From Drechslerella dactyloides (Eukaryota; Ascomycota; Orbiliomycetes; Orbiliales; Orbiliaceae), in NCBI GenBank assembly GCA_020064725.1, contig JAGTWJ010000019.1, positions 3,348,001 to 3,412,000 of the forward strand: 64,000 nucleotides of DNA. The letters are read 5' to 3'. Both the position numbers and the translations under genes were made by a program. The notes below the pieces were generated by a model that ran no database searches, was not told where the DNA came from, and worked only from the letters and a program-made list of their open reading frames with translations. This document shows positions 23,165 through 36,027 of the stretch, in pieces (position 1 is the first letter of the stretch; each line of letters opens with the position of its first letter).

Positions 23165-25546
23165 TGAATAAGATTCCGTTGAAGTTTGGGAGATCGCTGA
23201 AGTAGTGCGACCCCGTGCGACTCGTGCTAATTTCTTGGCGACGGCCGACGATGTTCCTCCTCAAAGAAAAAAGGATATGATTGACGAACTATCGATAAAC
23301 CCGCAAGCCTGCGAGTGCTCCTCACAACCAACTTGCGACCAAATCAGCTGCGACTGAAGGGTGAGCCCTCCCAAGCAAACCCAGGACGGCTGCTGCGTCG
23401 AGGGTATTGTCCCTATTGGGTGCTCCTTTTTTTTTCCTTCTCATGCACGAGGTCATAGGTCCCTTTGCAAAGGAGAAGAGAACTAACAAGCTTAGCGAGG
23501 GACTTTGCATTCCGTATGCGATCGGTAGATAATCATCCAGCATACCCGTGTCCGTGTCGCCCGGTCCATGCCATGCAACGAAAAGTTTACTTGATTGCTT
23601 GCTTTCTCTACCCGAGAATCGCGCAGGCAAGTCAAGGCTCCTCTTGTGGACTGGCTGTGGACTTTGGGCTTTTTGGCCTGACTTACCCGTGGTCCTTTCC
23701 TTCCCGCTCGTGGGACCCACTTAGATTGTCAAGTTGGGCTTAGCGAGTTTGGTACTGCTTGGAGGCTTCCGCCGACGCCATTGGACCTTGGCCTGACTTT
23801 GGCATCTGATTCGTCCTTCTGTTCTGGATAGGCGCCCACTTTCTGACAGGGACGGATTCGTTCCCGGCTCCTCATTTGTCGCGCTCGATCACTTTCGAGG
23901 TGTCGCAGCGGCCATGACCACCTCCAAAGACGGGCTGTCTGCTTGCTCGTAATTGTGCCGGGCGGCCCCCTCATCCTTTTTTGTTCCTTTCCAGTAAGCT
24001 TTTGGGTCTCAGATCAGCTCAGGAGAACGAAAGCTGCGAGATTCCGCTGCCGGATCGAGACACTTCGAGCTCGTCAGCATATAATAATGGTGCCTTGTGA
24101 CAATATCAATATTCACACAAAGAGGCCAAAGAGCAGTGGCACGGAATATTTTGTTGGGCAGGCAGACACGCCATGATGTTTCGCGAGAGTGGCACATCTT
24201 GCAGTTTGAATTCGCCGGATCGATAGCAAGATAAATTAATTTTTTGGCTTTTTATCCGTGCAGCAGCCGGCTCGAGCTCAAGCAAAAGATGAGGATGCAA
24301 GAACAAGGGCCCCTCCCTCCAGAGGACTGGGAAAGGTTGCAGGAGGTGCAGAAACTGCGCCCAGTTGATTCCATTCTTGTCTTAGAAAGAGAGATATCAT
24401 ATGCAACGGACGGGATCGCTTAATGTGCGATCGACTGGCTGCATGTACATATCGACGGCACTGACAGTCTTTTTTCCACAGTTACCGACATGTGCGGTAC
24501 ATGGCAGGTACCTCCTGGAGATGTCAGTTTGTTCATGTGCGTCCAGACCGCCGGGATTCCAGACGAAGTGACTCCACTTCTCTGTCCCGTCCCTATTATG
24601 CGACTCAATTTGTGAGGAATTCCGGTCGACTCGAGTTGGATTTGTTCCGTTGCGGCCAGGGAGGATAATACTAACTATAGCTTAGTCTAAGCTTACTCGA
24701 TCGCATGAACCTGCCTCGTCGTCTTGAGGCCAGTAAAATCATGAATCACCGCAATCGCGAAAGGATGCAGCGGCGCCTCAATCCGAGGCGCTCGGGCAGT
24801 CCTGGCGTGGTCATTTGGAAGGTTTACTCTGTTAGTTGATTCGATAACTGATTCCTTGTAGACGTACCGAGAACGTGCTAGCGGGCTGTATTCGGGCCGT
24901 TTACAAGCTGGATTTGAGGTCGCCATAACTGCCGCTATCCTGAATAAGATGGACTTCTTGAAATCGAGAGCCGGCTTAGGTTGAACGGAGCGGAGAAGGC
25001 GAAAGAGGCTGCAAGCACCACCCTGCTCCTTTTCTTTTCTCACATCCATGGGCCCTAGCTCTACCCCGCCGACGAGTCGAATTGGTAAAGTTCGGTTCCA
25101 GCTACATTGCTTTCTTTTCCATATCTTCCTTCTTTGGATGAGCCGGGCGCCCAACTACGCCCGCTCACGCACTCCCCATTTGCCTCAGCCCGGCCGCCGC
25201 TGACCTCCCGCCCAGCTGGAGGTGGTGAAGCCGAAGTTTGCATGGCATATATAGCGCTGGAGATGTCATGCTATAGCAGCAGTGCCTGTTTAATTTCGCA
25301 GCCCGTCTTATAGATGTTGCCCCTCCCGCGCCGTTCGAAGTTCTGGCACGCCGGCGAGGGTTCGGACGGGGTGTGGGTGATTGACCGGCTGCATATGCAT
25401 GGTGGGGCCGGGGCAGAAAAAGGAATGCTCGAAGGAGGGGAGCGAGAGGGCACATCTCCGCCATGACTTGACGAGAAGTACTGCCCGCGTACTCGGGCGA
25501 CCAGCGTCCCTCTGCGCTTGAAAGAAGAAAGAACGAAAAGAAAGCC

Positions 25547-25566
25547 AGAAGGAAGGAAGGAAGGAA
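25547..25566. repeat. (GGAA)n short tandem repeat
   Basis: About five copies of a GGAA/GAAG unit in a purine-rich stretch (25520-25580) with no supported gene. Confidence 0.7.
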
Positions 25567-26633
25567 CCAAAAAAGAGCCCACCCCTCCCAGCGGCGAAAA
25601 AGGTGGTGTGCGACCTTCTTTCGCTCGGGTGCATGGCGCCTCACAGGCATCTGGCCATAAGGTCTTCTTCCGCCGTCCTCACCGGCGCACCTGGCCTGTT
25701 CGATGTCGACAGGTCTGTCCGCTCGATCGCTAGCAGCAGAAAAAGAAAATCAGCGATGGACGAGAAGACAGAACGAAGGGAGAGGGAAGAAGATAATACG
25801 TTAAGACACACTCGACGGTTGTTCCGAACCAGCCTTTTAAAGGGCAGGGCTGGCTCGCATGGGGAACGGTCTCGTACCTTGCTTTATTATATAGGAGCCG
25901 TCCGCGGGCCTCGTCGCTTCTTTTGTGATTTTTCCCCCTCGTCTGATACTCGATACCATTCCTCAGCGTTCTTCGACCCTATTCGCTCGGCTTTCCTCTG
26001 TCTTCTGTCGCCGTCGCACCATTCGTTGGAAGGAACTCGAGGAACGTCGACTAACGCGGTCTGCCCTCTGCCTCAGCCATTTTGATTCTTCGACCCGACT
26101 GCTGCCGCTGCTGCTGCTAGCTACCACTATAATATCGGTCTTGCCATCGTTAACATCGTTTCAGTCGAGCATTCCCGAGCCGCTTTGTGGGACAGGACGT
26201 TTCAGGACGGATAAGGCGCGGCGCAAGATCAAAGAGAGCTCGAAGCATCGACTCGCTTTAAAAGGACCCGGACGTACCTCTTTGTGAACGTGCTAGCGAA
26301 CCCGAACCCGCTCTTTAAGTCTGCGCTCTCGATCTACTACCTCCACCGTCCGTCGCTGCTATCCGTCGTGTAGAAGACGCCTGTTCCAGCGTCGGTGATA
26401 TATTATAATATAGGGCGGGGTCCTCATCTTCCAGGCTTGGGGGACGCATCCGATTCGCCTCGAGCGCTCGCCGACAACGACTTCGCTTCCCTCCAACGCA
26501 TTTCCATCCAACCAGAATCGACAGCCCACCCGAACTAAGGCCATTATCGCGTGGGACTATACATCCTCCACTTAATACCACACGCCTGGGGCCGGCGAGC
26601 TGCCTTTGGGAGGCCGAGTGAAAGTCGTCGGTC

Positions 26634-28071
26634 ATGTTGGAGAGACCGTGGGACGCAAATTACGTTCCAGCGACGGTGTACGGCGCACAAGGGCGATACA
26701 AGGTTTCGAGCTCCAGCAGTCACAGCCATGCCTATGGTGGAGCCCATACCCATCAGCATCAGCTTCAGCACCAACATTCGTCGTCGCAGGCGCAACCGAC
26801 CTACGTGTACACCGGTTCATACACTTACAACGGCCCGAGCTTGAATTACTCGAAGAGCCAGGGCAAGTCCTCCACGGGCTCGCAGTACGTCCGGCGGCGC
26901 ACTCGAAAGACCATGAAGGCCCTCCCGGACGACATTCTGGCGAAGATCTTTCGATATTCGGGGCAGGACTCTCTATACCGGGACAGGAAAGGCCGGACGC
27001 GAGTGCTATCTGGCAGGAGCACGCTGCTCAGCGTCGCCCTGGTATGCAAGAAATTTAACTGGGTCGTGACACCTCTTCTTTACGAGCGTCTGGAAATCTC
27101 TCCTCAGAATGAAGCGCTGGTCAGGGAAACTCTGATAGAGTAAGTAACTCTAAAACATTGTTTGGGATAAATGCTGGTAGCCGTCTGCTTTCCTGGATGC
27201 ACGATTTCGTCACACAAGGGAGCACATACGTATGCGTACATTCACTGACATTCGTAAATTGCTCTATCCAGGGACGCAGCTCTGACAAAACACATCCGGC
27301 ACCTACGAGTCCAAATGCCAAAAAGGTTCCGCACCTGGGTCATGAAGTACAGCTTTTCGCCCACCAGTTTTGAGCTTGTGTCCAGCTACGGCACAGATCT
27401 GGACATCCTGCAGCACTTCAGGATAGACCCTTACAGTCTCCGGCGGCTGTACATCGGGGACGCGATGAGCGTCGACTCTCGCATGTGCAAGTACATTGCC
27501 AACAACTTCCCAAAGCTGGAAGACATCACCATCGAAAGCCCTGTTTCTTTCCACTCGCAGTGGAACTCGGATGGACTGGTAAGGAACAAGTGGTCCGATT
27601 TGAACATACACAAAACAAAATTCTATATCACCAGGTTACTAATGCATATCTTCCATTCAGGAGCGGACCGTTTCCTTCTTCTTCAACCTACGCCGATTGA
27701 GGCATCTTCGGCTCCACGTCAACATGAACCCCAGCCGCACAGCCAATATTCCCCCAGAGAGCACTTGGGCTGATCTGGTCCGATTTCTTCCCAAGCTTCC
27801 GGACAGGTTACAGACGTTATCATTTGGCTCTCTGGGCAAGAATGAGGAATATGTCTCCGTCTCCGAATCGCTGGTCCGATGTGTTGCATATTCCGGCAAC
27901 CCGCCGTCAAGGCGCAAGAGCGAAAAGACTCGATTGACGTCGGACGGCGTCTGGAGCGGCCGTGGCAGTAAATGGTGGAAGATCGAGGTGCCCAGCTACC
28001 TCAAAGATCGCATCAGCGTCCTCGAGCGATGGGGTGTGCGGCTCAAACTCGACGAGCTGTACCTGTACTAG
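26634..28071 (+). CDS. F-box domain protein
   Basis: Three exons, 26634-27139, 27272-27578 and 27661-28071, encode 407 residues, and all phases close. The N-terminus (about 22-60) is low complexity, with Ser and His/Gln runs. An F-box follows at about residues 95-152: ALPDDILAKIFRYSG, a short insertion (QDSLYRDRKGRTRVLSGRS), then TLLSVALVCKKFNWVVTPLLY. The rest (about 165-407) has spaced leucine motifs such as HIRHLRVQMP, YSLRRLYIGD, FPKLEDITIE and LRRLRHLRLHVNM, which look like degenerate leucine-rich repeats. SCF-type substrate receptor function is inferred; the substrate is unknown. The start is the first ATG before the low-complexity region, with no competing upstream frame of quality. 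It is not homologous in layout to the giant F-box protein at the left edge. Confidence 0.85.
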
Positions 28072-30924
28072 AAAGATCTCGCTCTTTCTCCGGCTCCTGC
28101 TTCTCTGCTCCCGACAAGCCAGCCACCATGAATTAATTCTTCAGGACGATTGCCACCACCATTGATGTTTACTTTCAGGATGCGCAAATAACCATGACCA
28201 GACCTCCCGACTCCCTGTGTTGGGGCACGGGACAACCTATGACGACTATGGCACATAATGACCTATCGACTGCTGACTAGAGATTCTGACTCAAGGCAAC
28301 TTGGATCTGCTCGTTCGACCATGCTTAGCGCAGCCCATTGCTGACTTTTCTTTGTCCTTCCCCTTTGTATTAATTAACCCTCAGCTTCTATCTTATCCTG
28401 CACTGCACTGCGTCTGGTTCTGTATTGTTTTGTTCCTTTGATGTTCGGCGTCAGGCATTCCCCTTCTCAGGATTGGTGTATCGTGTTGGCGTGCTGTTTG
28501 CTTTGTTGAGATCTATGTCTTCTTGTCGTCTCGATGTGTTTCCTTTCTTGAATTACCAAACCTAGATGCGCTGGCGTTGAACTAGTTATCTTACCATTTC
28601 CCTTATATACACCCGTCTTGTCCCATTTCTTCGTTTTTTGTTTCCTCGATTGTCGCGATATTTGCTGCGGTTTGTTGTTGGCTTTCGATATCCTGTAACG
28701 GCGGGGTTATTTTTGAAATCATGTACGGCGTTCACGATATAGTTTTGGCGTATTTACAGGTTTCAGCATGGAGGTTTTCGCGTCGACACAAGCTTGATTT
28801 TCAGATGTTAGAAGGATTCATTGATCGATTCTCAATTACCTTGTGCAACGTTTTTGCGTTTCCACCCCCTTCGATTCCAAGACATAATCACGTTCTGTTC
28901 CCTTCTCTGTATATTCTGCCAACGTGCATGATCACACTCCGATATTTCATCCATCATGACATCAGCTAGCGAGCCCTGCGAACCTCATGTATAGCCTCTT
29001 CCTTCCTTGCACCCCTCGCTCCCTCGCTCCGTCACGTTCCCCGGCCGGCCGGGAATACATGTATCCTGGAGAGTGTCCTGCCTCACAGTACACACCACAG
29101 CCGCACCTGACTGGCAATTCATTTATTTTATTTTTTCTCCGAACCGCTGACCTGGTTCTTGGGAAACAATGCATGCCGCTACCTACCTACTTTCCTCCAT
29201 ACTATGGTCATTGAGCAGTCAGTGCACACGATGACCGTGGCCGCCCGCTCATTTAAGCACTCACTCGAATAAACTTGGTTACGGTGCGCTTTGAATTCCT
29301 GCTTTGCTTGTGATAACGGCAGGGGGTCATCCGCCAGCCCCTCGTCTAGGTCCCGTGTGATCACCTAGAACATCTGCCCCGTCCGTCTGCGCGATCGAGA
29401 GGGCCATCCCGCTATAATTACTTATATATAATAAGCTAGAGTCCCATGACGGGTATGCTATTTGGAAGTAGGTACCTCGCTTCAATTTGAACACCACGCG
29501 GCGCCGCTTGTGACATTTTTTTTTTTTTTTTTTTTTTTTTTAATGCAGCCTATACGCCTAGCTTCGTAGCATATCGCACGGGAGAGCGAGACCGGAGCGT
29601 AAGCATCGAATCGAATCGAGCGCAACTGGGCTGAGCTATTATAAGTCAGCACGCCCTCTCCGAGATTTTCAGTCGAGTGAAAAACGCAGGCAGCTCCAGC
29701 TCCAGCTATCTATGTGAATACCACCAACTCGGCTTCTAGACATGACTAAAGTGTTCTTTCCCCTTCAAGAAATCGTCAACTGATCAGATGGCCGGGTTCG
29801 TGCAGCTCAGGAATGCCAGGCCGCATCAGCGGTGGCCGCTCTCATTGGCTCGGCTGCGGCCGTGGGTTTTTATTCTGCTGCACGCTCGGGCAACCCGGAG
29901 AATACGAGGACGCTGTGGAAACACTTAATCCATGTCGCCAGATGCGTCAGGGAAGCAAGTAGTAAGTATGCATGCATCTTCCGATGTTGTGTACTGATGC
30001 TTGGATTCGGTACTTCGAGGTACCTGGCCTCGGGAACCGGCGGCGTTGTGCTTGGTACACACTCGTATTTTGTCGACAGTGCATGGATGTGGTAAGATTG
30101 GAGCGCCGCCTGACGGCGTTTCCCAACGGGTTTGCGCTAACTCGACACTATAACTATCTCAGCTTGGGCAGTATATAGCGGTCAGAATCTGGCTACGTTG
30201 ATTCGTCCGATGTAAATTTGTACTATATCGCGGGAGCTGTCTAGGATGGATTCAACGGTCGAGCTAGTCAGATTTACGATATCGATTTCTTACAACACAA
30301 GAGACCTAGCGAGTGAAATAAACCGCGTTCGATATAATAGAGCAGGACAGATTGTGATCTCAACATGTTGGTGTCACACTCTGTCTTCTAAAGACCAGGC
30401 CCTAATGAGATACCATGAATAAGAAAATGAAATTGGAAATCAGACGATTGTTTTACGATGAGAGGCAGAAAATCAGACGAATGAGGGATTTGGTGCACCG
30501 CTGTGTTTAAATGAACATGCATGGGGAGATATAACACGAAGGAAGTAGATGAGAGATCGAGTGACGGAGAAGAACATTGGGAAGGGAAGTTCTTTTGAAA
30601 AGCAATAGAGAGAGGAGTAAGATCTTTTTCGAGGTCGAGTTCGACGAAACATGTGGAGGGTAATCAGAAAACAAATTGCCTCATCGTCTACCATGACACT
30701 TACACATTAGCACCTGATAGCATGGTGAACCTAGAGGCGGTGCTCACTGTATTATCTATTATTGAGGAAAGGGATTTTCCCGTCCTGGACGGGAGCGTCG
30801 TTACCAGTCGCGGATGGGAGGTTACGCTAGCCGGTTCATGTGTCCTAGGCTATCCTCGTCTGCCTGTCTTCATATTCCAGGTCGTAAAGTCGCCCCAGAG
30901 ACCGGCCAGACCTCCTGCCGCCCC
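28072..30924. other. Intergenic region, no supported gene
   Basis: About 2.85 kb between the F-box gene (+) and the 3' end of a minus-strand gene. The first 600 bp are T-rich and probably hold the F-box 3' untranslated region. Open frames are short and without family features. A 26-base T tract lies at 29516-29541. Confidence 0.45.
29516..29541. repeat. Poly-T tract (26 T)
   Basis: Twenty-six consecutive T. On the minus strand it could be the A-tail of an old retroposed copy, but no body or target-site duplication was recognised, so slippage-type simple repeat is the safer reading. Confidence 0.9.
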
Positions 30925-32893
30925 CTAAGCGGCGAAACCAGCAGCCAGGTTGCCGTCGCCGACATTTCCTGCAACCTCGTTGTCGACGGTCGTGCCTCTG
31001 GAAGGCCCTGGGCCGCTGTAACTGTTCAAGTTCCCTTGCCCAGCTGCTGCCGCCTGTCCGGGTGGAGCGAGACGCGTCTTCCGCAGTGCCTTGGGGGCGG
31101 GTGCCAACCTAGTGGCTGTTAGTGGCAGGCCGTTGTGCCTCCAGCTGTGAGCGCTAGTCGGCGGAATGCCAACTGCGGCCACCGCCTCGGAGGAAGGTCC
31201 CGGCAAGACTTCAGGATTGCCGGGCTCCGATGCGCTGGTGACTTGTAGACATGCGGCAGGCGTTTGCTTGCTCTCCTGCTCGCGCGTCGCGCCGCCCTTC
31301 TCTGCCAGTTGTGGACCGTCGTGGCCCGGCTGGACAGCCTGCCCTTGGAGCTTGTGGGTCGGGTCGACCCCCATCTCGTCGCCCGCCTTTGGGCCGTCGC
31401 CTCTGATGTAGCGGATCTCAGGAGGCTGCTGGCCTCCTCGGTGCTTTTCGACTGGTGGGCCAGTCGGCGCTTCCAGTCGAAGGCGCTTGGACGGTTGGGC
31501 ATCGAGGGGCCCTCCGCCCTCGGACTTCTCGTGCGCCCTTGGGAGTGCAGCTTCGCCTCCTCCCGTGGCTGGGCCACCTTGTTCCTGCTGAGAACTTCTG
31601 AGGGCTCTGAGATCGACCAGATCCGTGATCGTAAGGTACCGATAGACAATCTGTCTCTCGGGCGCCTTCGGCGTCTTACGTGGTGCTAGGGGTAGGGGCA
31701 CTTGGCCGGTTTTGTATCCCTTAAGCTTTGGGAAGAACTGTTCAAATAGAGGATACGTTAGCTGTCTGCCCTCTGTGCTAGAGAATAGGCAAGAAGTCCC
31801 AATGATCGTGTCTGATAGGGGATGGCGTCGACAGCCTTGGGGGCAATGTGCGTTAAACCTCTTCTGTTAGGGTTACGAGTAGCTTGATTGCTACTCTGTT
31901 GAAATGCAAAGAACACCCTGACTTCATTTGCAGTTGCCCCGAATCATGGGCCAGATTTGAAGTTTGGACGGGTATCCAGGCTGACGGGACAGTCCGGAGT
32001 GTGCTTTTTGTCATGATCGCAGGGGGTGCAGTTGGCGGCAGCATGTTAAGAGAGTGGAGAGAGAGGGAAGGGAGAGGAAGATCAAGGAGATTCAAGAACC
32101 CTACTTAGAGGGACCGTTGCTACGCGCCTGTAAGTCTAGAAGGACCTTGGAGCGAGGCTTGAAACTCCCAGTAGATACTGGACACAGCCTTGACGGTATT
32201 CGAGGGCAGGAACGGGAGAGACGTAGGGCTCGCAGCACACTTAAAACCTTTGCAGCAACAAGCGAGAGGACCATCACAAATACAATACACTCACGTAATC
32301 AAAGTCCAAACCAGATCCCTGCAACAGATCGCGACACTTTTTCTCCAAAGCCGAAAATCCGACGTTCTGCCACTTCGAATGCCCGAGGTACTTGCGGAGA
32401 CTCTTGATACCGGGCTCTGCTTCGTCGTCATCGCCCTTGAGGGCTAGCACATGGTTCTTGCCGAAAACCTTGGTTCCGAGCAAGGTACTAGCTACTTTGG
32501 TGATGGCAAAGTCGTTCCTCATCGACTCCCAATTGCGAGGGCCTGTCTTATTGCAGCAGAAGAGCTAACCCGCGTGATATCAGCAGAGAGTCCGAGCCGA
32601 AGCACGCGAGGAAGGCAAAAAGCAAGACTTACACGAGGGTACCCGAATGTGCCATTCTTATCGTCGATCAGCAAGATGATGGCGTTGGTCGACTCAAGAT
32701 AGTACACGGTCAGGCTCTGAGGTCTCGTCATGAACTGGACCAATTTGGCGGCCGAAGGCGATGGAAATATGAGCTCGACTCTGTCTTTGGCGCGTAGCCT
32801 GAGCATGATCTCGTGCCCTGGCTTGCTGTGTATGTGCTTCCTTCCCTCGAAGGTTATCGAGGAGAACTTCTTAGTGAGAGTTAGGCCGTCCAT
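30925..32893 (-). CDS. Hypothetical protein with disordered C-terminus
   Basis: Proposed exons 32893-32633, 32564-32295 and 31737-30925 give 447 residues, with every junction in phase 0. The first two exons (residues 1-177) are compact and protein-like, beginning MDGLTLTKKFSSITFEG and including VYYLESTNAIILLIDD and VASTLLGTKVFGKNHVLALKG. The third begins FFPKLKGYKTGQVPLP and then becomes a Pro/Gly/Ala/Gln-rich, probably disordered tail with a basic PSKRLRLE patch that could be a nuclear signal. I recognise no family. The second intron (32294-31738) would be 557 nt, far longer than other introns here. An unseen small exon or two separate genes are the alternatives: without that splice, the first protein would stop at 32274. 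An open frame on the opposite strand over the third exon is a shadow. Confidence 0.55.
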
Positions 32894-33812
32894 TGTCGCT
32901 CTTGGGGCGGGCCGTGTCGCTGCAGGAAGGAGTGCGAGGTTCGAGATGCTAAGGCGCCCTGAGGCACCGTACAGTGAAGGTGGTCTAGAAAGAGGCTGCA
33001 GTGATGAAGCCCCTCAGTGCTGAATGACCCTGGAGAGGGCGAGTGGTAGAGACGGTAAGGTGGAGGGGGTTGGACGAGAGCCAGGAGAGAGATGCTATCT
33101 GGAAATATTGGGATATCGCTGAGACCGGCTGAATCTCAAAGGAGCGAAAGCTGAACGGAGGGATTTTGGAGGAGAAACGTTGAAGGAGTGAAGAAGGAAA
33201 CAGGAACTTGCGTAACGTTGAAGGCAGCGCTTTATACGGCAACAGCGCCATGAGGGAAACGGAGTTGTTGTTGCAGAATGTGCATTGCCTAAACGGGAAT
33301 CCCACCAGATAGGGTTAAACGCCGTCACGCAGACCAACCGTCCAACAAACTTCGCCACGATTCGGATCGATCTCCGGCTGAAATGCACGTTGCTGGCCAT
33401 CGGCGCTTGCTATGCACGAAGATGCTCGAACCAGCAAAAAAGCAAAATCATTCGCGTCATCCGAGTGGACCCGATGGCGTCCAGAGAAATAAAAAAAAAT
33501 ATTTATAACAGGTTCATAAGCTAGACTCGGATCTCTTCAATTGCCCGAGTTTCGATTCTAGGTTAGATCATAGAGCCAGTTTGAGGTTAACCATCTGCTT
33601 TGCAACATATCGAGCGCGTTATATAGGTGGACACGGTATGGCCATGGACCGCATCTACTCTTGCCCTTTCCTCTCCATCTCTGCACTATTTTCTAATCTA
33701 GACACTTCAATCAGAATATAAAGAGTTTTCTTTCTCTTATAAGGGCAGTCCAAGTATACGTACGAACTTCTCGAGTTATCGCCGTCTTCTTGTCATTCAT
33801 ATTTTATAGAAT
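32894..33812. promoter_or_regulatory. Divergent intergenic region, carRA side with TATA box
   Basis: About 920 bp between the minus-strand hypothetical gene and carRA. A TATAAA at 33717-33722 lies 96 bp before the carRA ATG and is followed by a pyrimidine-rich stretch, a usual fungal core promoter layout. Another TATATA occurs near 33619-33625. No coding feature is supported. Confidence 0.5.
33717..33722 (+). promoter_or_regulatory. TATA box of carRA
   Basis: TATAAA 96 bp upstream of the carRA start codon, followed by a pyrimidine-rich stretch (TTTTCTTTCTC) that fits a transcription start region. Confidence 0.55.
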
Positions 33813-36027
33813 ATGGCTGGTTGGGAATACGCTCTCGTGTTAGTACCCCTAGAATATCTACACAGACTTCACTGTATACATGAACACTTTCCCCATAGAG
33901 AGTCTCTATTCTCGTTCCCTCCAATTAGCATAGGCGAATGCTCACAATTAATTGTGAAATACTCCTTACTTTAGGCATGTCAAATACACGATACCGCCTG
34001 CCGCTATACTTACGCTCCTCCTCTACCCCCTCAAGACGAGCACCGACAACTTTAAGATCACATCCCTGCTTATCGTACGTGGGAGTTTCAGAGTTTTTGC
34101 TTCAGGGGGTCGTTCTCTGGGGGCCAATCAACTAACTGCGTGGTTTAGATAGCAGTGGTAGCAACGATCCCATGGGATTCATACCTCCTCAATCGCGATG
34201 TCTGGAGTTATCCAGAACGCGCCGTCATCGGACAGACATACTGGAAGATACCGATTGAAGAGCTCTTCTTCTTCGTCGTTCAAACATACACCACCTCGCT
34301 CGTATACCTTATTATTGCGAAGACCATCGTCCCAACGGCATTTCTCCCCGTTCTACCGGCTCCATCTCCGCCGTCGTCAGTCGAGGAGGCTGAACCTGGG
34401 AGGCAAACATCAGCGGTCGGGAACGAATACAAACGGGCGAGAAGATCATTTATCTCTGGTGGAGTGCTTTTGGTGTTCCTAATCGCGGTGGGCGCAAGAC
34501 TCGTTCATGAGGGCGGAAACGGCACCTATCTTGGCTTGATACTTGTCTGGGCTGGACCTGTTATTCTGTTCCTCTGGAGTCTGTCGCATCAGTATATTCT
34601 TTCGGTACCGTCGAAGAGCGTGCTTATCCCGATATTGGTCCCAACGTTCTATCTGTGGGTCGTGGATACGCTGGCTCTGAGGAACGGCACCTGGGTCATC
34701 AATCCCGACAAGAGCTTCAAGATCAAGCTCTGGGGATATCTTGATATTGAGTAAGTGTAGCGCGCCTCGACGTTATAGGACAATAGCACATGCTGACGGG
34801 TGAATAGGGAGGCTGTATTTTTCCTTGTCACCAACATTCTTATCACTTTTGGCCAGTTGGCGTTTGACCACACTCTCGCTGTGCTCAATGGATTTCCCGA
34901 GATCTTTCTCACAGCGATCCCATCCTGGCCATCGATTGGTCTGCTGGTCAGAGGGTTGAGTATCCCCGTCAAGGACTATCCCGCGAGACGTATCCTGGGT
35001 CTCAGAAATGCGGTTTCAAAGCTCAACGGGAAGAGCAGAAGTTTCTCTCTTGCGAGCAGCGTGTTCGAAGGCCGCCTGCGAATCGATCTGACTCTGTTGT
35101 AAGTGCAAGATCAGTTATACAATGTGATAGCGTTTGCTGATGAATGGTAGATACGCATTCTGCCGCAATGCAGATGATATGATTGATGAAGCGGAGACCA
35201 CAAAGGAAGCCCAAGAAGCCTTATCTGCGCTTTCCCAGGCTGTCTCTAACGCGTTCGCCGCCCGGGTGTCTGCAAAAGAGATTACCAACGGCAGGTATCG
35301 AACTTTTGGTAATTATACAACGTCGATGCACGGCTTGCCGGACGATGTAGCAGCATCGTTAGAGATGCTGCCTACCGACATTCTCCCACTACACGCAATC
35401 CAGGACCTCCTCAACGGGTTTCGAATGGACCTTCAATTTCCGACAAATGGTCATAAGTCTGATGGGATATTCCCAATAAAGACGCAGCAGGACCTCGAAA
35501 GATACAGCTACTGCGTCGCGGGCACTGTCGCCGAGATGCTTCTCAGCCTTGTCTTCCTCCATGCCGCCGGCAGCTCCGAACTCACAAAGTCTGACCGTGA
35601 AGCGGCCGACGACTGCATTCGTGCGGGGGTCGATATGGGTATCGCACTACAGTGTATCAATATCGCGCGGGACATTGCTAAAGACGCTGCAATGGGGCGG
35701 TGCTACATCCCCAGCGAATGGCTCGCCGAGTATAAGCTCACGCCAGCAATGATAGTTTCAGACCCGCACATCCCAGCTGTGGAAACTTTACGCCAACGAA
35801 TCTTGAATATCGCGATGGATATTTACCATAAAAACGAGGGCGCGATCGAGCGGCTGCCCAAGTACGGTGGCGCACGGAAGGGGGTCAGAGCTGCCGTTGA
35901 GAACTACGTGGAAATAGGGCGGGTGCTGCTGGAGCAGGAGAACGAGGTGGCAGGGACGGCAGGGGATCAGGCAACGGTGGGGAAGGCAAGGAGGCTGTGG
36001 GTGTTCGCAAAGGCGCTCTCCGTGTAA
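33813..36027 (+). CDS. carRA: Bifunctional lycopene beta-cyclase/phytoene synthase
   Basis: Five exons, 33813-33838 (26 nt), 33975-34074, 34149-34750, 34808-35098 and 35151-36027, encode 631 residues. The N-terminal half is the membrane-bound lycopene cyclase. It consists of two repeated hydrophobic units, with PIEELFFFVVQT in the first and GYLDIEEAVFFLVTN in the second. The C-terminal half (from about residue 290) is phytoene synthase, with NADDMID at about 346-352 and ARDIAKD at about 512-518. These are the Mg-binding Asp motifs for head-to-head condensation of two GGPP molecules. The fused architecture is specific to fungi (al-2/carRA/carRP). The protein makes phytoene and later cyclises lycopene-type ends, flanking the step done by carB, which lies next downstream on the same strand. 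All key motifs are intact. The tiny first exon (MAGWEYALV) was chosen because it restores the usual N-terminus in phase. Confidence 0.96.

Larger units (their letters stand above)
20801..26633. other. Long region without a supported gene
   Basis: About 5.8 kb. Short open frames occur on both strands, but none shows a domain, coherent composition or a chain of splice sites. The part nearest 26633 is presumably the promoter and leader of the downstream F-box gene, and the part nearest 20801 that of the membrane-protein gene. Simple repeats occur at 23134-23164 and about 25547-25566. Small genes or a long non-coding RNA cannot be excluded. Confidence 0.5.

Noticed and set aside
29516..29700. Poly-T tract as the tail of a retrotransposed element
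   Set aside because: No element body, promoter box or target-site duplication could be recognised on either side.
31264..31689. Plus-strand open frame of 141 codons opposite the third exon of the hypothetical protein
   Set aside because: It starts without an ATG of good context and has an Arg/Leu/Ala-rich composition typical of an antisense shadow of a Pro/Gly/Ala-rich coding strand.
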